Counted from the stretch's first letter, positions 15,358-24,949 are shown. The stretch: DNA of 64,000 nucleotides from Actinomycetospora sp. TBRC 11914 (GCF_012933465.1 NZ_JABBND010000013.1:62001-126000), one strand, 5' to 3'. Made by a program: numbers and translations. Notes: generated by a model not told the origin, from the sequence alone.

Positions 15358-17495
15358 GCGGTGGTGTCCTCTCCTGCGGGCGCGGCGGTGATGTCCACCG
15401 CGCAGACCTTGAACTCGGGCATCCGCGACGCCGGGTCGAGCGCCGGGTTGGTCAGGGCGTTGATCGTCTGCTCGCCGGCCCAGTGGAACGGCGCGAACAC
15501 GGTGTCGGCGCGGATGGTCGAGGCGAGCCGGGCGCGCATCCGGGCGCGGCCGCGGCGGCTGCGCAGCAGCACGTCGGCGCCGTCGGCGACCCCGAGCCGG
15601 GCGGCGAGGTCGGGATGGATCTCGACGACGGGTTCGGGCTCGGCGTCGAGCAGCGCCTTGGTGCGCCGGGTCTGGGTGCCCGACTGGTAGTGCGCCCGGG
15701 ACCGGCCGGTGGTGAGCCGGTAGGGGTACTCGCCGTCGGGGGTCTCGGCGGGCTCCCGGTGGTGCACGACGTGGAAGCGGGCCCGGCCGTCGGGCGTGGC
15801 GAAGTATCCCCGGGTCGAGCTCCGCTCCGCTCCCTCTCCCGCGCCGCGGAACATGCGCGGGGTGCCGGGATGGTCCTCGTCGGGGCACGGCCAGAACACG
15901 CCGCGCTCGGCCTCGATCCGGGCCCAGGAGATGCCGGCGTAGTCGGCCTTCCCGCCCGCGGAGGCCCGGCGCAGCTCGTCGAAGACCGTCTGCGGGTCGG
16001 CGGAGAAGTACTGCCCGCGGCCGAGCCGCCCGGCGAGGTCGGCGAGCACGTCGAGATCCGAGCGCACCCCGTCGGGCGCCTCGACCGCGCGGCGCCGCCG
16101 CAGCACCCGCCCCTCGACGTTGGTCATCGTCCCCTCCTCCTCCGCCCACTGGGTGCAGGGCAGGACGACGTCGGCCAGCGCGGCCGTCTCGGAGAGGAAG
16201 AGGTCGGAGACGACGAGGAGGTCCAGGGCGCCGAGGCGCTCGCGGACGTGGTCGGCCCGCGGGGCGGACACGACGACGTTGGACGCCATGACCATCAGCG
16301 CCCGCACCCCGCCGTCGGTGCCGAGACGGTCGAGCATCTCGTAGGCGGACACGCCGGGGCGCGGCAGTTCGTCGGGATCGACGCCCCAGACGGCGGCGAC
16401 GTGCGCGCGGGCCGCCGGGTCGGCCAGCATGCGGTAGCCGGGCAGCTGGTCGGCCTTCTGGCCGTGCTCGCGCCCGCCCTGCCCGTTGCCCTGGCCGGTC
16501 ATCGTCGCCCAGCCCGAGTACGGCCGGCCGGGCAGCCCGAGGGCGAGCGCGAGGTTGATCCACGCCAGCGCGGTGTCCGAGCCGTGCGCGTGCTGCTCGG
16601 CGCCGCGACCGGAGAGGATCATGGTGGCGCGGGACTCGGCCAGCAGCCGGACCGCGCGCTCCATGACGCGGACCGGCACGCCGGTGATCCGCTCCACCCG
16701 GTCCGGCCAGTACTGGCGCATCGCCCGTCGCACGGCGTCCCACCCGGTGGTCCGCTCGGCGACGTACGCGGTGTCGACGAGGCGGTGCTTGATCGCGAGG
16801 TGCAGCAGGCCGTTGGCCAGCGCCAGGTCGGTGCCCGGGACCGGCTGGAGGTGGACGTCGGCCGCCGCGGCGCTGGCGGTGTAGCGGGGGTCGACGACGA
16901 GGTGGGTCGCCCCCCGCTCCCGGCCCGCGGCGAACCAGCGCATCGCCGGGGGCATGGTGTCGCCCGGGTTCGACCCCACGAGCAGCACCGTGTCGGCCCG
17001 GGCGATGTCGGCGAGCGGGAACGGCATCCCGCGGTCCACGCCGAAGGCCTTCGTCGCCGCGGCGGCGGCCGAGGACATGCAGAAGCGGCCGTTGTAGTCG
17101 ATCGAGGCGCTGCGCAGCGCGACGCGGACGAACTTCCCGGCCTGGTAGGCCTTCTCGTTGGTCATCCCGCCGCCGCCGAAGAGGCCGGCCGCGTCGGCTC
17201 CGTACCGCTGCTGGGTGTCCCGCAGCGCCGTCGCGACCCGGTCCAGGGCCTCGTCCCACGTGGCCTCGCGGAACGGCTCGCGCCGGGAGTCGCGGACCAG
17301 CGGCGTCGTCAGCCGGTCGGGGTGGGCGAGCAGCTCGGCGGAGCTGCGGCCCTTCTCGCAGAGCCCGCCGCGGTTGGTCGGGAAGTTGGCGCCCTCGACC
17401 TCCCAGCCCCCGCCGTCGTCCTCGGCGCGTGCCGCCACCGTCATCCCGCACTGCAGCGAGCAGTACGGACAGTGCGTGAGCACGGGGAGGGACAC
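15354..17495 (-). CDS. nasA: Assimilatory nitrate reductase catalytic subunit
   Basis: This ~713-residue molybdopterin (bis-MGD) oxidoreductase of the NasA/NarB type reduces nitrate to nitrite in the cytosol. The N-terminal 4Fe-4S motif is CPYCSLQCG...CEKGR. Further landmarks are [34 protein letters not shown] and the C-terminal MopB-binding domain ([19 protein letters not shown]). GTG 17495 is a reasonable start, with GTG 17504 as alternative; neither has a strong ribosome site. It heads a tightly overlapping operon with the small gene, nirB and nirD. Residues near AERSSTRG carry the 35-bp repeat shared with nirB. Confidence 0.93.
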   Translation of the reverse strand: MSLPVLTHCPYCSLQCGMTVAARAEDDGGGWEVEGANFPTNRGGLCEKGRSSAELLAHPDRLTTPLVRDSRREPFREATWDEALDRVATALRDTQQRYGADAAGLFGGGGMTNEKAYQAGKFVRVALRSASIDYNGRFCMSSAAAAATKAFGVDRGMPFPLADIARADTVLLVGSNPGDTMPPAMRWFAAGRERGATHLVVDPRYTASAAAADVHLQPVPGTDLALANGLLHLAIKHRLVDTAYVAERTTGWDAVRRAMRQYWPDRVERITGVPVRVMERAVRLLAESRATMILSGRGAEQHAHGSDTALAWINLALALGLPGRPYSGWATMTGQGNGQGGREHGQKADQLPGYRMLADPAARAHVAAVWGVDPDELPRPGVSAYEMLDRLGTDGGVRALMVMASNVVVSAPRADHVRERLGALDLLVVSDLFLSETAALADVVLPCTQWAEEEGTMTNVEGRVLRRRRAVEAPDGVRSDLDVLADLAGRLGRGQYFSADPQTVFDELRRASAGGKADYAGISWARIEAERGVFWPCPDEDHPGTPRMFRGAGEGAERSSTRGYFATPDGRARFHVVHHREPAETPDGEYPYRLTTGRSRAHYQSGTQTRRTKALLDAEPEPVVEIHPDLAARLGVADGADVLLRSRRGRARMRARLASTIRADTVFAPFHWAGEQTINALTNPALDPASRMPEFKVCAVDITAAPAGEDTTA
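15809..15843. repeat. 35-bp intragenic repeat copy in nasA
   Basis: Partner of the copy at 14448-14482; 31 of 35 bases agree. It encodes ERSSTR on the minus strand, in the same frame as the nirB copy. Confidence 0.6.
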
Positions 17496-17828
17496 TCCGA
17501 CCACGGTGCGGCGGACCCGTGACGCGGCGGTTACACGGGCGCTACGCCTGGGCGAGCCCGTGTGGGGTCCTCGCGCCCGCCCCGGGCAGGTGTGACGTGA
17601 CCCACGTCGGGGAAACCAAGGGCGCCGTCGTGCGGCGCGCGTCACCTCGATCGTTCAGCCTGGACAGAAGAGGCGTGGGTCACACTCCGGGGAGGCGGCG
17701 CGGTCTAGCCTCCGCCGGACGGCCGCCGGAGGGACCCGGCGATCGCAGGAGACCTCGGCCGGAACGGCCGGACGCGCCCCAGGCGCGCCCGGCCGGTGCG
17801 GGCGGGGCCGGACGAGGAGGGCGCGACG
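17496..17828. promoter_or_regulatory. Divergent control region of nasA and pntA
   Basis: This 333-bp gap separates the divergent nitrate operon and transhydrogenase operon, so it must carry both promoters. GTTAC-N6-GCTAC at 17530-17545 is 26-35 bp before the nasA start and loosely resembles a GlnR half-site pair (GTnAC-N6-GAAAC), which would fit nitrogen control. The match is imperfect. GAGGAGG at 17814-17820 is the pntA ribosome site. No other ORF or repeat is evident. Confidence 0.4.
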
Positions 17829-19379
17829 GTGCGCATCGGTGTCCCCCGGGAGACCCGGGACCGCGAGACGCGGGTGGCCGCCACCCCGACCACGGTGGCG
17901 GGGCTGGAGAAGCTCGGCTGGACGGTGGTCGTCGAGCCGGGGGCGGGGGAGCGCTCCTCGTTCCCCGACGACGCCTACGCCGAGGCGGGGGCCGAGCTCG
18001 GCGACCCGTGGGGCGCGGAGGTGGTGTTCGCGATCAACACCCCCCGGCCCGAGGACCTGGCCAAGCTGCAGGAGGGCGCGACGCTGATCTGTCGCGTCGC
18101 CCCCGCGCAGAACGAGGAGCTCGTCGCCGACCTGGCCTCGCGCGGCATCACGGTGCTCGCCACCGACGCGGTGCCGCGCATCTCGCGGGCCCAGTCGCTG
18201 GACGTGCTCAGCTCGATGGCCAACATCGCCGGCTACCGCGCGGTCGTCGAGGCGGCGAATTACTTCGGCCGGTTCTTCACCGGGCAGGTCACGGCGGCGG
18301 GCAAGGTGCCGCCGGCGAAGGTGCTGGTGGCGGGCGCCGGTGTGGCGGGCCTCGCCGCGATCGGGGCCGCCTCGTCGCTCGGGGCCGTCGTCCGGGCCAC
18401 CGACCCGCGGCCCGAGGTCGCCGACCAGGTGGGGTCCCTCGGCGGGGAGTACCTCGAGGTCGTCGTCGAGGGCGAGGAGGCCGAGAAGTCCTCCGACGGG
18501 TACGCGAAGGCCACCTCCGAGGCCTACGACCGGCGGGCCGCCGAGATCTACTCGGAGCAGGCCGCGGACGTCGACATCATCATCACCACGGCCCTGATCC
18601 CCGGGAAACAGGCGCCGCGCCTGATCACCGCCGACGACGTCGCGGCGATGAAGCCGGGCAGCGTCATCGTGGACATGGCCGCGGGCAGCGGCGGCAACGT
18701 CGAGGGCTCGGAGCCCGACGAGGTCGTCGTCACCGACAACCAGGTCACGATCCTCGGCGACACCGACCTCGCGACGAAGCTGCCCACCCAGGCGAGCCAG
18801 CTCTACGGCCAGAACCTGGTCAACCTCATGAAGCTGCTGACCCCGGAGAAGGACGGTCAGCTCGTCCTCGACCTCGAGGACACCGTGCAGCGCGGCATGA
18901 CGGTGGCCCACGACGGCGAGGTCATGTGGCCGCCGCCCCCGGTCCAGGTGTCGGCGGCGCCGGCCGCCACCGAGGCGAAGGAGCCGGAACCCGAGCCGGA
19001 GCCGGAGGAGCCCTGGTCGCCGGCGTGGCGCTACGGGGCCATCGCGGTCGGCCTCGCGCTGCTGTTCGTGGCGACGGCGTTCGCACCCGCCGAGCTCGCC
19101 GTGAACCTGACGGTGTTCGTGCTCGCCGTGGTGATCGGCTACTACGTGATCGGCAAGGTGCACCACGCGCTGCACACCCCGCTGATGTCGGTCACCAACG
19201 CCATCTCCGGCGTGGTGATCGTCGGCGCGCTGGTGCAGTTCGGGAAGCACAGCCTCGTCGTCTCGATCCTCGCGGGGATCGCGATCGTGCTGGCCAGCAT
19301 CAACATCGTCGGCGGCTTCGCGGTGACCCGCCGCATGCTCTCGATGTTCACCACGGACCCGAAGGCGGCCGCGCGATGA
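17829..19379 (+). CDS. pntA: NAD(P) transhydrogenase alpha subunit (fused)
   Basis: This 516-residue subunit of the proton-translocating transhydrogenase couples hydride transfer between NADH and NADP+ to proton movement. Residues ~1-375 form the NAD(H)-binding domain I ([36 protein letters not shown]). After a Glu/Pro-rich linker ([11 protein letters not shown]) there are four membrane helices (domain IIa), so this is the fused PntA form rather than split PntAA/PntAB. GTG 17829 has GAGGAGG 8 nt upstream; the frame is open to 17796 without another ribosome site. The stop overlaps pntB by ATGA. Confidence 0.95.
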   Translation: MRIGVPRETRDRETRVAATPTTVAGLEKLGWTVVVEPGAGERSSFPDDAYAEAGAELGDPWGAEVVFAINTPRPEDLAKLQEGATLICRVAPAQNEELVADLASRGITVLATDAVPRISRAQSLDVLSSMANIAGYRAVVEAANYFGRFFTGQVTAAGKVPPAKVLVAGAGVAGLAAIGAASSLGAVVRATDPRPEVADQVGSLGGEYLEVVVEGEEAEKSSDGYAKATSEAYDRRAAEIYSEQAADVDIIITTALIPGKQAPRLITADDVAAMKPGSVIVDMAAGSGGNVEGSEPDEVVVTDNQVTILGDTDLATKLPTQASQLYGQNLVNLMKLLTPEKDGQLVLDLEDTVQRGMTVAHDGEVMWPPPPVQVSAAPAATEAKEPEPEPEPEEPWSPAWRYGAIAVGLALLFVATAFAPAELAVNLTVFVLAVVIGYYVIGKVHHALHTPLMSVTNAISGVVIVGALVQFGKHSLVVSILAGIAIVLASINIVGGFAVTRRMLSMFTTDPKAAAR

Positions 19380-20779
19380 ACCCCCAGACCGCGGCGACCG
19401 CCGCCTACATCGTCGCCGCGCTGCTCGTCGTCATGAGCCTCGCGGGCCTGTCCAAGCACGAGACGGCCCGGGCCGGCGTCGTCTACGGCATCGCCGGGAT
19501 CGCCATCGCGCTGGTGGCCACCGTCGTGCTGGTCGCGCAGTCGATCACCGCCGGGGCGATCGGCCTGCTGGTCGGCGGCTTCGTCATCGGCGGGGCGATC
19601 GGGCTGTGGCGGGCCCGCGTCGTCGAGATGACGGGCATGCCGGAGCTGATCGCGCTGCTGCACAGCTTCGTCGGTCTCGCGGCGGTGCTCGTCGGCTGGA
19701 ACGGCTACCTCGAGGTCGAGGCGGTGGGGCCGGCGCAGACCGAGGTGCCCCCGGAGATGCTCGGCATCCACTCGGTGGAGGTCGGTGTCGGGGTGTTCAT
19801 CGGCGCGGTGACCTTCACCGGCTCGATCGTCGCCTTCGGCAAGCTGTCCGGGCGGATGAAGTCGCGGCCGCTGTCGCTGCCGGGCAAGAACGTCCTGAAC
19901 CTCGGCGCCCTCGTCGCCTTCGCCGGGCTGACGGTGGCGTTCACGATCTCGCCGTCGATCGGCGTGATCATCGCGCTCACCGCGGTGGCGCTGGCCCTCG
20001 GGTGGCACCTGGTCGCCTCGATCGGCGGCGGCGACATGCCGGTCGTGGTGTCGATGCTCAACAGCTACTCGGGCTGGGCGGCGGCCGCGTCGGGCTTCCT
20101 GCTCGACAACACGCTGCTGATCGTCACCGGCGCCCTCGTCGGCTCCTCCGGTGCGTACCTGTCCTACATCATGTGCCAGGCGATGAACCGCTCGTTCATC
20201 GCCGTGATCGCCGGCGGGTTCGGCGTCGAGTCGGGGACCACGTCCGACGTCGAGGGCGAGCACCACGAGGTGCAGGCCGACGAGGTCGCCGAGCTCCTCC
20301 GGCAGGCGTCGTCGGTGATCATCACGCCCGGCTACGGGATGGCCGTGGCGCAGGCGCAGTACCCGGTCGCCGACCTGACCAGCAAGCTGCGGGACAAGGG
20401 CGTCGAGGTCCGCTTCGGCATCCACCCCGTCGCCGGCCGCCTGCCCGGGCACATGAACGTGCTGCTCGCCGAGGCCAAGGTGCCCTACGACATCGTCCTG
20501 GAGATGGACGAGATCAACGACGACTTCCCCGAGACCTCGGTGGTCCTCGTCATCGGCGCCAACGACACCGTCAACCCGGCCGCCGAGGAGGACCCGTCGA
20601 GCCCCATCGCCGGCATGCCGGTGCTGCGGGTGTGGGAGGCCGAGAACGTCGTGGTGTTCAAGCGCTCCATGGCCGTGGGCTACGCCGGTGTGCAGAACCC
20701 GCTGTTCTTCAAGGACGCGACCTCGATGATCTTCGGGGACGCGAAGCAGCGGGTGGAGGACATCATCGCGGCGCTGTAG
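19376..20779 (+). CDS. pntB: NAD(P) transhydrogenase beta subunit
   Basis: This 467-residue subunit has about eight or nine membrane helices in the first ~265 residues (domain IIb) and a C-terminal NADP(H)-binding domain III. That domain shows [36 protein letters not shown] and [10 protein letters not shown]. With PntA it forms the membrane enzyme that makes NADPH from NADH at the expense of the proton gradient. Start ATG overlaps the pntA stop. The stop TAG at 20777 is the first triplet of a TAGGTGC palindromic element. NADPH supply could support the adjacent nitrate/nitrite reductases; this is inference. Confidence 0.96.
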   Translation: MNPQTAATAAYIVAALLVVMSLAGLSKHETARAGVVYGIAGIAIALVATVVLVAQSITAGAIGLLVGGFVIGGAIGLWRARVVEMTGMPELIALLHSFVGLAAVLVGWNGYLEVEAVGPAQTEVPPEMLGIHSVEVGVGVFIGAVTFTGSIVAFGKLSGRMKSRPLSLPGKNVLNLGALVAFAGLTVAFTISPSIGVIIALTAVALALGWHLVASIGGGDMPVVVSMLNSYSGWAAAASGFLLDNTLLIVTGALVGSSGAYLSYIMCQAMNRSFIAVIAGGFGVESGTTSDVEGEHHEVQADEVAELLRQASSVIITPGYGMAVAQAQYPVADLTSKLRDKGVEVRFGIHPVAGRLPGHMNVLLAEAKVPYDIVLEMDEINDDFPETSVVLVIGANDTVNPAAEEDPSSPIAGMPVLRVWEAENVVVFKRSMAVGYAGVQNPLFFKDATSMIFGDAKQRVEDIIAAL

Positions 20780-20852
20780 GTGCGCTGCGCGCACGTGAGC
20801 ACTTTCGGTCGCTATGACGACGGAAAGTGCTCACGAGCCGTAGGCACCTACG
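20777..20852. terminator. Imperfect TAGGTGC palindrome at pntB stop
   Basis: The left arm begins with the pntB TAG (TAGGTGC, then GTGAGCACTTTC about 10 nt on), and the right arm carries GAAAGTGCTCAC and GCACCTA in inverse order. It is the same family as the 737-812 element. The right arm lies inside the last codons of the convergent LLM gene, whose TGA stop comes from GCTCGTGA. Confidence 0.65.
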
Positions 20853-21847
20853 GCCTCGGCGACCAGGCGCACCGACTGCCGGCGCTCCTCGGCGTCGTGG
20901 ACCGCCGTGGTGACCATGAGCTCGTCGGCGTCGGCCTCCTTGGCCTTGCGCAGGAGGTCCTCGGCGACCTGCTCGGGGGTGCCGACCGACACCTTGTCGG
21001 CCATGCTCCGGGCCACGTGCTCCTCGGCGGCGCTCCAGTCGTGGGCCAGCGCCTCCTCGGGGGTGGGCAGCGGACCGGGCGTGCCGGTGCGCAGGCGTGC
21101 CATCGAGAGGGCGTTCGCCCGGCCGAGGGCGTACGCCCGCTCGGGGTCGGGGTGGGCGATCGCGGCGGCGCCGAGGATGACGTGCGGCGGCTGCGCCCCG
21201 GCGCCCTCGCTCGGGCGGTAGTTGTGCCGGTAGATGCGGGTCGCCTCGCCGGCGTCGGCGCCGCCGAAGTGCCCCGCGTAGGCGAACCCGGTGCCGAAGG
21301 CCGCGGCGGCCTGCGCGCCGTAGTAGCTGGACCCGAGGATCCACACCGGCGGCAGCGGCACGTCGTCCGGGTTCGCGACGATGCCGCGGAACGGGTGGTC
21401 GGCGTCGAACCCGTCGACGTAGCCCCGCAGCTCGGTGAACTGGTCGGGGAAGTCGTCGGCGGTCAGCGCCTGGTGCGAGCGGCGCAGGGCGATCGCGGTG
21501 CGCGGGTCGGTGCCGGGGGCGCGACCGATGCCGAGGTCCACGCGGCCCGGGAAGAGCCCCGCCAGCGCGCGGAACGTCTCGGCCACCTTGAGCGGGCTGT
21601 GGTTGGGCAGCATGATCCCGCCCGAGCCGACCCGGATCGTGCTCGTCGCGGACGCGACCGCGGAGATCATCACCTCGGGGCTCGAGCTGGCCACGCTCGC
21701 GATGTTGTGGTGCTCGGCCAGCCAGAACCGGCGGTACCCGGCGGCCTCCGCGGTGCGGGCGAGCTCGACGGTGTCGTGCAGGGCCTGCGAGGCGGACGCG
21801 CCGGACGGGATCGGCGAGAGGTCGAGGACCGAGATGGGGAAGCCCAT
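20831..21847 (-). CDS. LLM-class flavin-dependent oxidoreductase (MsnO8-type)
   Basis: This 338-residue protein is of the bacterial luciferase-like superfamily, a TIM barrel using reduced FMN or F420. Typical landmarks are the N-terminal PISVLDLSPI, RFWLAEHHN, GSGGIMLPNHSPLKVAE and RVDLGIGRAPGTD. The substrate is not deducible. ATG 21847 has no strong ribosome site. It lies 58 bp downstream of the selenocysteine-like CMD gene on the same strand, so the two may be one transcript. The last residues (GAYGS) are encoded within the palindrome shared with pntB's terminator. Confidence 0.85.
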   Translation of the reverse strand: MGFPISVLDLSPIPSGASASQALHDTVELARTAEAAGYRRFWLAEHHNIASVASSSPEVMISAVASATSTIRVGSGGIMLPNHSPLKVAETFRALAGLFPGRVDLGIGRAPGTDPRTAIALRRSHQALTADDFPDQFTELRGYVDGFDADHPFRGIVANPDDVPLPPVWILGSSYYGAQAAAAFGTGFAYAGHFGGADAGEATRIYRHNYRPSEGAGAQPPHVILGAAAIAHPDPERAYALGRANALSMARLRTGTPGPLPTPEEALAHDWSAAEEHVARSMADKVSVGTPEQVAEDLLRKAKEADADELMVTTAVHDAEERRQSVRLVAEAVGAYGS

Positions 21848-21905
21848 ACGAGGTGCAACGCCGTCCCGGGGGACGCTGATTCCACGTCTCCCGGGACGAC
21901 GCCGC

Positions 21906-22505
21906 TCAGGCCTCCGGCATGCCCGGGATCCGCACCGCGCAGGCGTTCGTCGCCTCGGCGGTGACGCCGTCGAGGTCCGTCCGCACGGCGGCGTGGAACC
22001 GGCTGATCATCTGGTCCAGCCCCACGGTGAAGGAGATCTCCATGATCTGCTGCGTGGAGAAGTGCTCCGCCAGGTTCTTGTACATCTCATCGGTGATCGG
22101 CTGCATCCAGGTGGACGCGCGCGCGAACACGATGATCGCCTCCTCGGCGGGCGCGAACATGCCCTCCGGGAGCGGGTCGTCGAGGAGGTGCGACATCTCC
22201 TCGTCGGTCAACCCCGATGCTCGACCGAGCACCACGTGGGTCGGCGTTCAATAGAAGCAGTTGTTCGCGACCGCACTGGTCAGGTACGGCAGCTCCCGCA
22301 TGCGCGGCGTGGGCAGCGAGTTCTGGAAGTACACGGTCTCCAGGAACGCGAAGAGCTGCTCCATCGCCTTCGGGTGGTTCGCGAGGGCGCGGTGGACGTT
22401 GAGGACGCCCACCTCGGGCTGGGCGTCGGCGACCGACTCCAGCAGCGCCTTGGCGTGGGGGTCGACCTCGGGGTCGTCGGGGTTCCAGAGCGGGACGCGC
22501 GCCAC
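21906..22505 (-). CDS. CMD/AhpD-like protein with in-frame UGA in the CxxC site
   Basis: This frame of 200 codons starts at GTG 22505, which has GGAAGG about 6 nt upstream, and has a single TGA at 22250-22248. The surrounding protein is a normal carboxymuconolactone decarboxylase/AhpD-family sequence: ...SAVANNCFY-[TGA]-TPTHVVLGRASG... The family's redox motif is CxxC...H (NCFYCTPTH type), so TGA replaces exactly the second cysteine. Translated with selenocysteine it is a 199-residue CxxU protein, a plausible peroxidase or thiol-disulfide enzyme. A GGUC-loop hairpin follows (see 22215-22234). Otherwise it is a gene broken by a TGC/TGT to TGA change. Both halves keep normal coding character. 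Confidence 0.75.
22215..22234 (-). promoter_or_regulatory. SECIS-like stem-loop after the in-frame UGA
   Basis: On the minus strand UGGUGCUC (22234-22227) pairs with GAGCAUCG (22222-22215) over 8 bp, two of them G-U pairs, closing a GGUC tetraloop (22226-22223). The loop begins 21 nt after the UGA. Bacterial SECIS elements recognised by SelB sit inside the coding region about this far from the UGA and carry G and U in the apical loop (E. coli fdhF has GGUC). The match is by eye, not by a folding program. Confidence 0.55.
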
Positions 22506-22580
22506 GGGGCACCTTCCGTCGGGGATGGGCTGACCCCCGCGATGCTCCGGACGGCGTGTTACGACGAGGTTGTGCGCAAT

Positions 22581-22973
22581 TCACATCGGCGGTGACAGGA
22601 CGGTGAGCAGGTCCTCGCGCCCGAACATCCGGGCGGTGTCGACGGCGGTCGGGTGCCCGGCGAGCGGGTCGGCGCCGCCGTCGACGAGCACGCGCACCAC
22701 GTCGTCCTCGCCCTTGAACACCGCCCCGGCCACGGGCGACTGGCCGCGGTCGTTGAGCCGGTTCACGTCGGCGCCGCGGGCGACGAGCGCGCGGACCGCG
22801 TCGGCGTGCCCGTGGTAGGCCGCGAGCATGACCAGCGTGTCGCCGGCGTCGTTCGTCAGGTTCACCGGGACGCCGGCGTCGACGTAGGCGGCCAGGCCCG
22901 CGGCGTCGCCGTCACGGGCCAGGTCGAACACGCGGCCGGCGAGCTCCGCGACCTCGGTGGGGACGTCGCTCAT
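22581..22973 (-). CDS. Ankyrin-repeat protein
   Basis: This small 130-residue soluble protein has about three ankyrin repeats: DGDAAGLAAYVDAGVPVNLTN, GDTLVMLAAYHGHADAVRAL (with VARGADVNRLND) and GQSPVAGAVFKGEDDVVRVL. Ankyrin repeats mediate protein-protein contacts. Small proteins of this kind accompany catalases or peroxidases in some bacteria. It lies 75 bp upstream of the CMD gene on the same strand, so a link to peroxide metabolism is possible but inferred. Confidence 0.85.
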   Translation of the reverse strand: MSDVPTEVAELAGRVFDLARDGDAAGLAAYVDAGVPVNLTNDAGDTLVMLAAYHGHADAVRALVARGADVNRLNDRGQSPVAGAVFKGEDDVVRVLVDGGADPLAGHPTAVDTARMFGREDLLTVLSPPM

Positions 22974-22994
22974 GCCGCCAGGGTAGGGGTCCGC

Positions 22995-23558
22995 TCAGCG
23001 GGAGAGCGGGGCCGCGACGTCGGGGTCGGGGGTGGGCTCCGGCGCGTCCTCGTCGTCGTCGCCGTGGCCCCACCCGCAGTACGGGCACCACGGCTCGATG
23101 CGCCGGTGCACGACCGTGAGCGCCATCGTCCCCAGCGGCAGCACCAGGACGAGATCGCCCCAGCCGGGCCGGATGAGCAGCCCCGCGGCCACCCCGACGG
23201 CCGCGACGACGACGAGCACGGCCACACCCGCCGTCGTCGTCGCCGAGTGGAACAGCCGCAGCCAGCGGCGCCGGGTCTCCACCGCGCGCGCCGGGTCGGC
23301 GGGGCTCTCGGCGATGCAGCGCAGGCAGAGCCGGTCGTCGTGGGCGAGGGTGAAGAGCTGCACGACGATGAACACGACGACGGCGCCCAGCGAGACGACG
23401 CTGCTCTCCTTCGCGTCGGCGAACCCCGCGGCGATCGCCACCGCGATCAGCGGCCCGCCCAGCAGCAGGGGGTGATGGGCGATGGCCGAGCGGAGGCGGA
23501 CGAGGCGGGAGGGGCCCTCGTCGTCGGGCGCGGGCGCCCGGTGGTCGTGCCGGCTCAA
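22995..23558 (-). CDS. Multi-pass membrane protein with two CxxC pairs
   Basis: The protein has 187 residues with about four hydrophobic segments (GPLIAVAIAAGFA, LGAVVVFIVVQLFTLA, AGVAVLVVVAAVGVAAGLL, LVLVLPLGTMALTVV). Two CxxC pairs occur, CLRC after helix 2 and CPYC near the C-terminus (WCPYCGWGHG), which could bind a metal or form disulfides. The C-terminal tail is acidic. The TTG start at 23558 is favoured by GAGGAGGGGG 6 nt upstream. No family is recognised. It ends 21 bp before the ankyrin gene start and is probably co-transcribed. Confidence 0.65.
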   Translation of the reverse strand: MSRHDHRAPAPDDEGPSRLVRLRSAIAHHPLLLGGPLIAVAIAAGFADAKESSVVSLGAVVVFIVVQLFTLAHDDRLCLRCIAESPADPARAVETRRRWLRLFHSATTTAGVAVLVVVAAVGVAAGLLIRPGWGDLVLVLPLGTMALTVVHRRIEPWCPYCGWGHGDDDEDAPEPTPDPDVAAPLSR

Positions 23559-23670
23559 TGCACACCCCCTCCTCGCGGCGCGCCGCGAGACGTCGTGAAG
23601 GAAGCGTATGGCGCGTTCCGGTCGGATGCGACCGGCCGGGCCGGATCCGCTCCGTCGGCGCAGCGAGCGG

Positions 23671-24885
23671 TCAGCCCCGCACCACCAGCAGCGGCACGAG
23701 CTGCTCGGCGGGCGTGAGCGACCCGTGGTGCCCGACGAGGGCGGTCTCCCGCGGCTCGATGCGGGAGCGGACCAGCGTCCACTGGCCCCGCGCGGCGGCC
23801 ACGACCTCCCCGATCCGCCCGCGGGCCACCTCGGACACCGCCGGCCCGAACCAGCCGGCGTCGATCGCCTCGTCCCGGGCCATGACCCACGCCCGGTCGC
23901 CGAGCTCGCCGCGCCAGGTGTCCAGGACGTCGTCGAGGGCCCCCGGCGCCGCGTGGACGTGCCGCACCCGGGTCTCCCCGGCGAGCCGGCGCACCCCGGA
24001 CAGCAGCGCGGGGCTGGTGTCGAGGTCGATGTGCCAGCCGCGGTCGGTCGCGACCATCCCGTGGTCGGCGACCACGAGCAGCACCGCGCCGGGCCGCAGG
24101 CACTCCGCGATCGCCGCGACGAGCCGGTCGACGATCTGCAGCTGCATCCGCCAGGGCAGGCTGCCCGGTCCGTGCTGGTGGCCGATCATGTCGAGGTCGC
24201 CGTGGTAGGCGTAGCAGAGCGCGCGTTCCTCGGGCTCGACGGCGAGCCCGTGCAGGAGCTCGGCCGCGAGGTCGCCGAGCGCGGAGACCCCGAGGAAGCG
24301 GCCGCCGCGCAGGGCCGCGCGGGTCAGCCCGGAGCGGCGCTGGACCTCCGGGGCCACCCGGGTCACCGCGACCCCGGCGTGCAGGGCGCGCTGCAGCACG
24401 GTCGGCTGCGGCTGCACCTGCTCGGGCGGGAGGTCGGCGAGCAGGTCGACCGGGTCGGCGGCGCCGTGCGCGCACCAGCGCAGGGTGTTGAGCACGACGT
24501 CGGCCTCGGCCGTCGGGTCGTCCGGCGGCGGCACCGCCATCGAGTAGCCCTCGATGCCGTGCCCACCGGGGGTGAGGCCGGTGCCCAGCGAGGTGATGCT
24601 CACCGCGGTCGTCGCCGGGAAGCACGAGGTCAGCCGCCGGGAGTCCGGGGAGGTGGCGAGCTCGGTGAGCGCGGGGGCGTCGTGCGGGTGCGCCGCGAGC
24701 AGCTCGGCGCCCAGCCCGTCGACGAGCAGCACCCCCGCGGCCGTGACGTCCCCGCGGTGGCGGGCGACACCGAGCGTGTCGACGAACCCGTCGACGTCGA
24801 GCGCGGCCGCGGTGGACGGCATCACCTCGGCGAGGGTGCCGTGCCCGTAGGCCGGGAGGAACGGTTCACTCCCGAGCGCGGTCAT
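23671..24885 (-). CDS. Alkaline phosphatase-superfamily phosphodiesterase
   Basis: This 404-residue protein is of the nucleotide pyrophosphatase/phosphodiesterase type (PF01663). Metal and nucleophile motifs are visible: VDGLGAELL, CFPATTAVSITSLGTG (catalytic Thr region), GDLDMIGHQHGP and VVADHGM. There is no clear signal peptide, so it may act in the cytosol. The substrate is unknown. ATG 24885 has no Shine-Dalgarno sequence and may be read from a leaderless transcript. Confidence 0.85.
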   Translation of the reverse strand: MTALGSEPFLPAYGHGTLAEVMPSTAAALDVDGFVDTLGVARHRGDVTAAGVLLVDGLGAELLAAHPHDAPALTELATSPDSRRLTSCFPATTAVSITSLGTGLTPGGHGIEGYSMAVPPPDDPTAEADVVLNTLRWCAHGAADPVDLLADLPPEQVQPQPTVLQRALHAGVAVTRVAPEVQRRSGLTRAALRGGRFLGVSALGDLAAELLHGLAVEPEERALCYAYHGDLDMIGHQHGPGSLPWRMQLQIVDRLVAAIAECLRPGAVLLVVADHGMVATDRGWHIDLDTSPALLSGVRRLAGETRVRHVHAAPGALDDVLDTWRGELGDRAWVMARDEAIDAGWFGPAVSEVARGRIGEVVAAARGQWTLVRSRIEPRETALVGHHGSLTPAEQLVPLLVVRG

Positions 24886-24949
24886 GGCGGGTGATCGTAG
24901 GGCGCGCGGTGATCGGGCGGTCCGCGTGCTCCGTGTGTCCCCGACGGCG

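Noticed and set aside
21906-22235. Treating the downstream half of the CMD gene as a separate protein starting at GTG 22235
   Set aside because: It lies in the same frame as the upstream half, has no ribosome site, and begins inside the conserved active-site region, so it is the continuation of one gene.
22912-23565. Alternative minus-strand ORF over the membrane-protein gene
   Set aside because: It is Arg/Pro/Gly-rich shadow sequence; the overlapping TTG-started frame has membrane helices and CxxC motifs.
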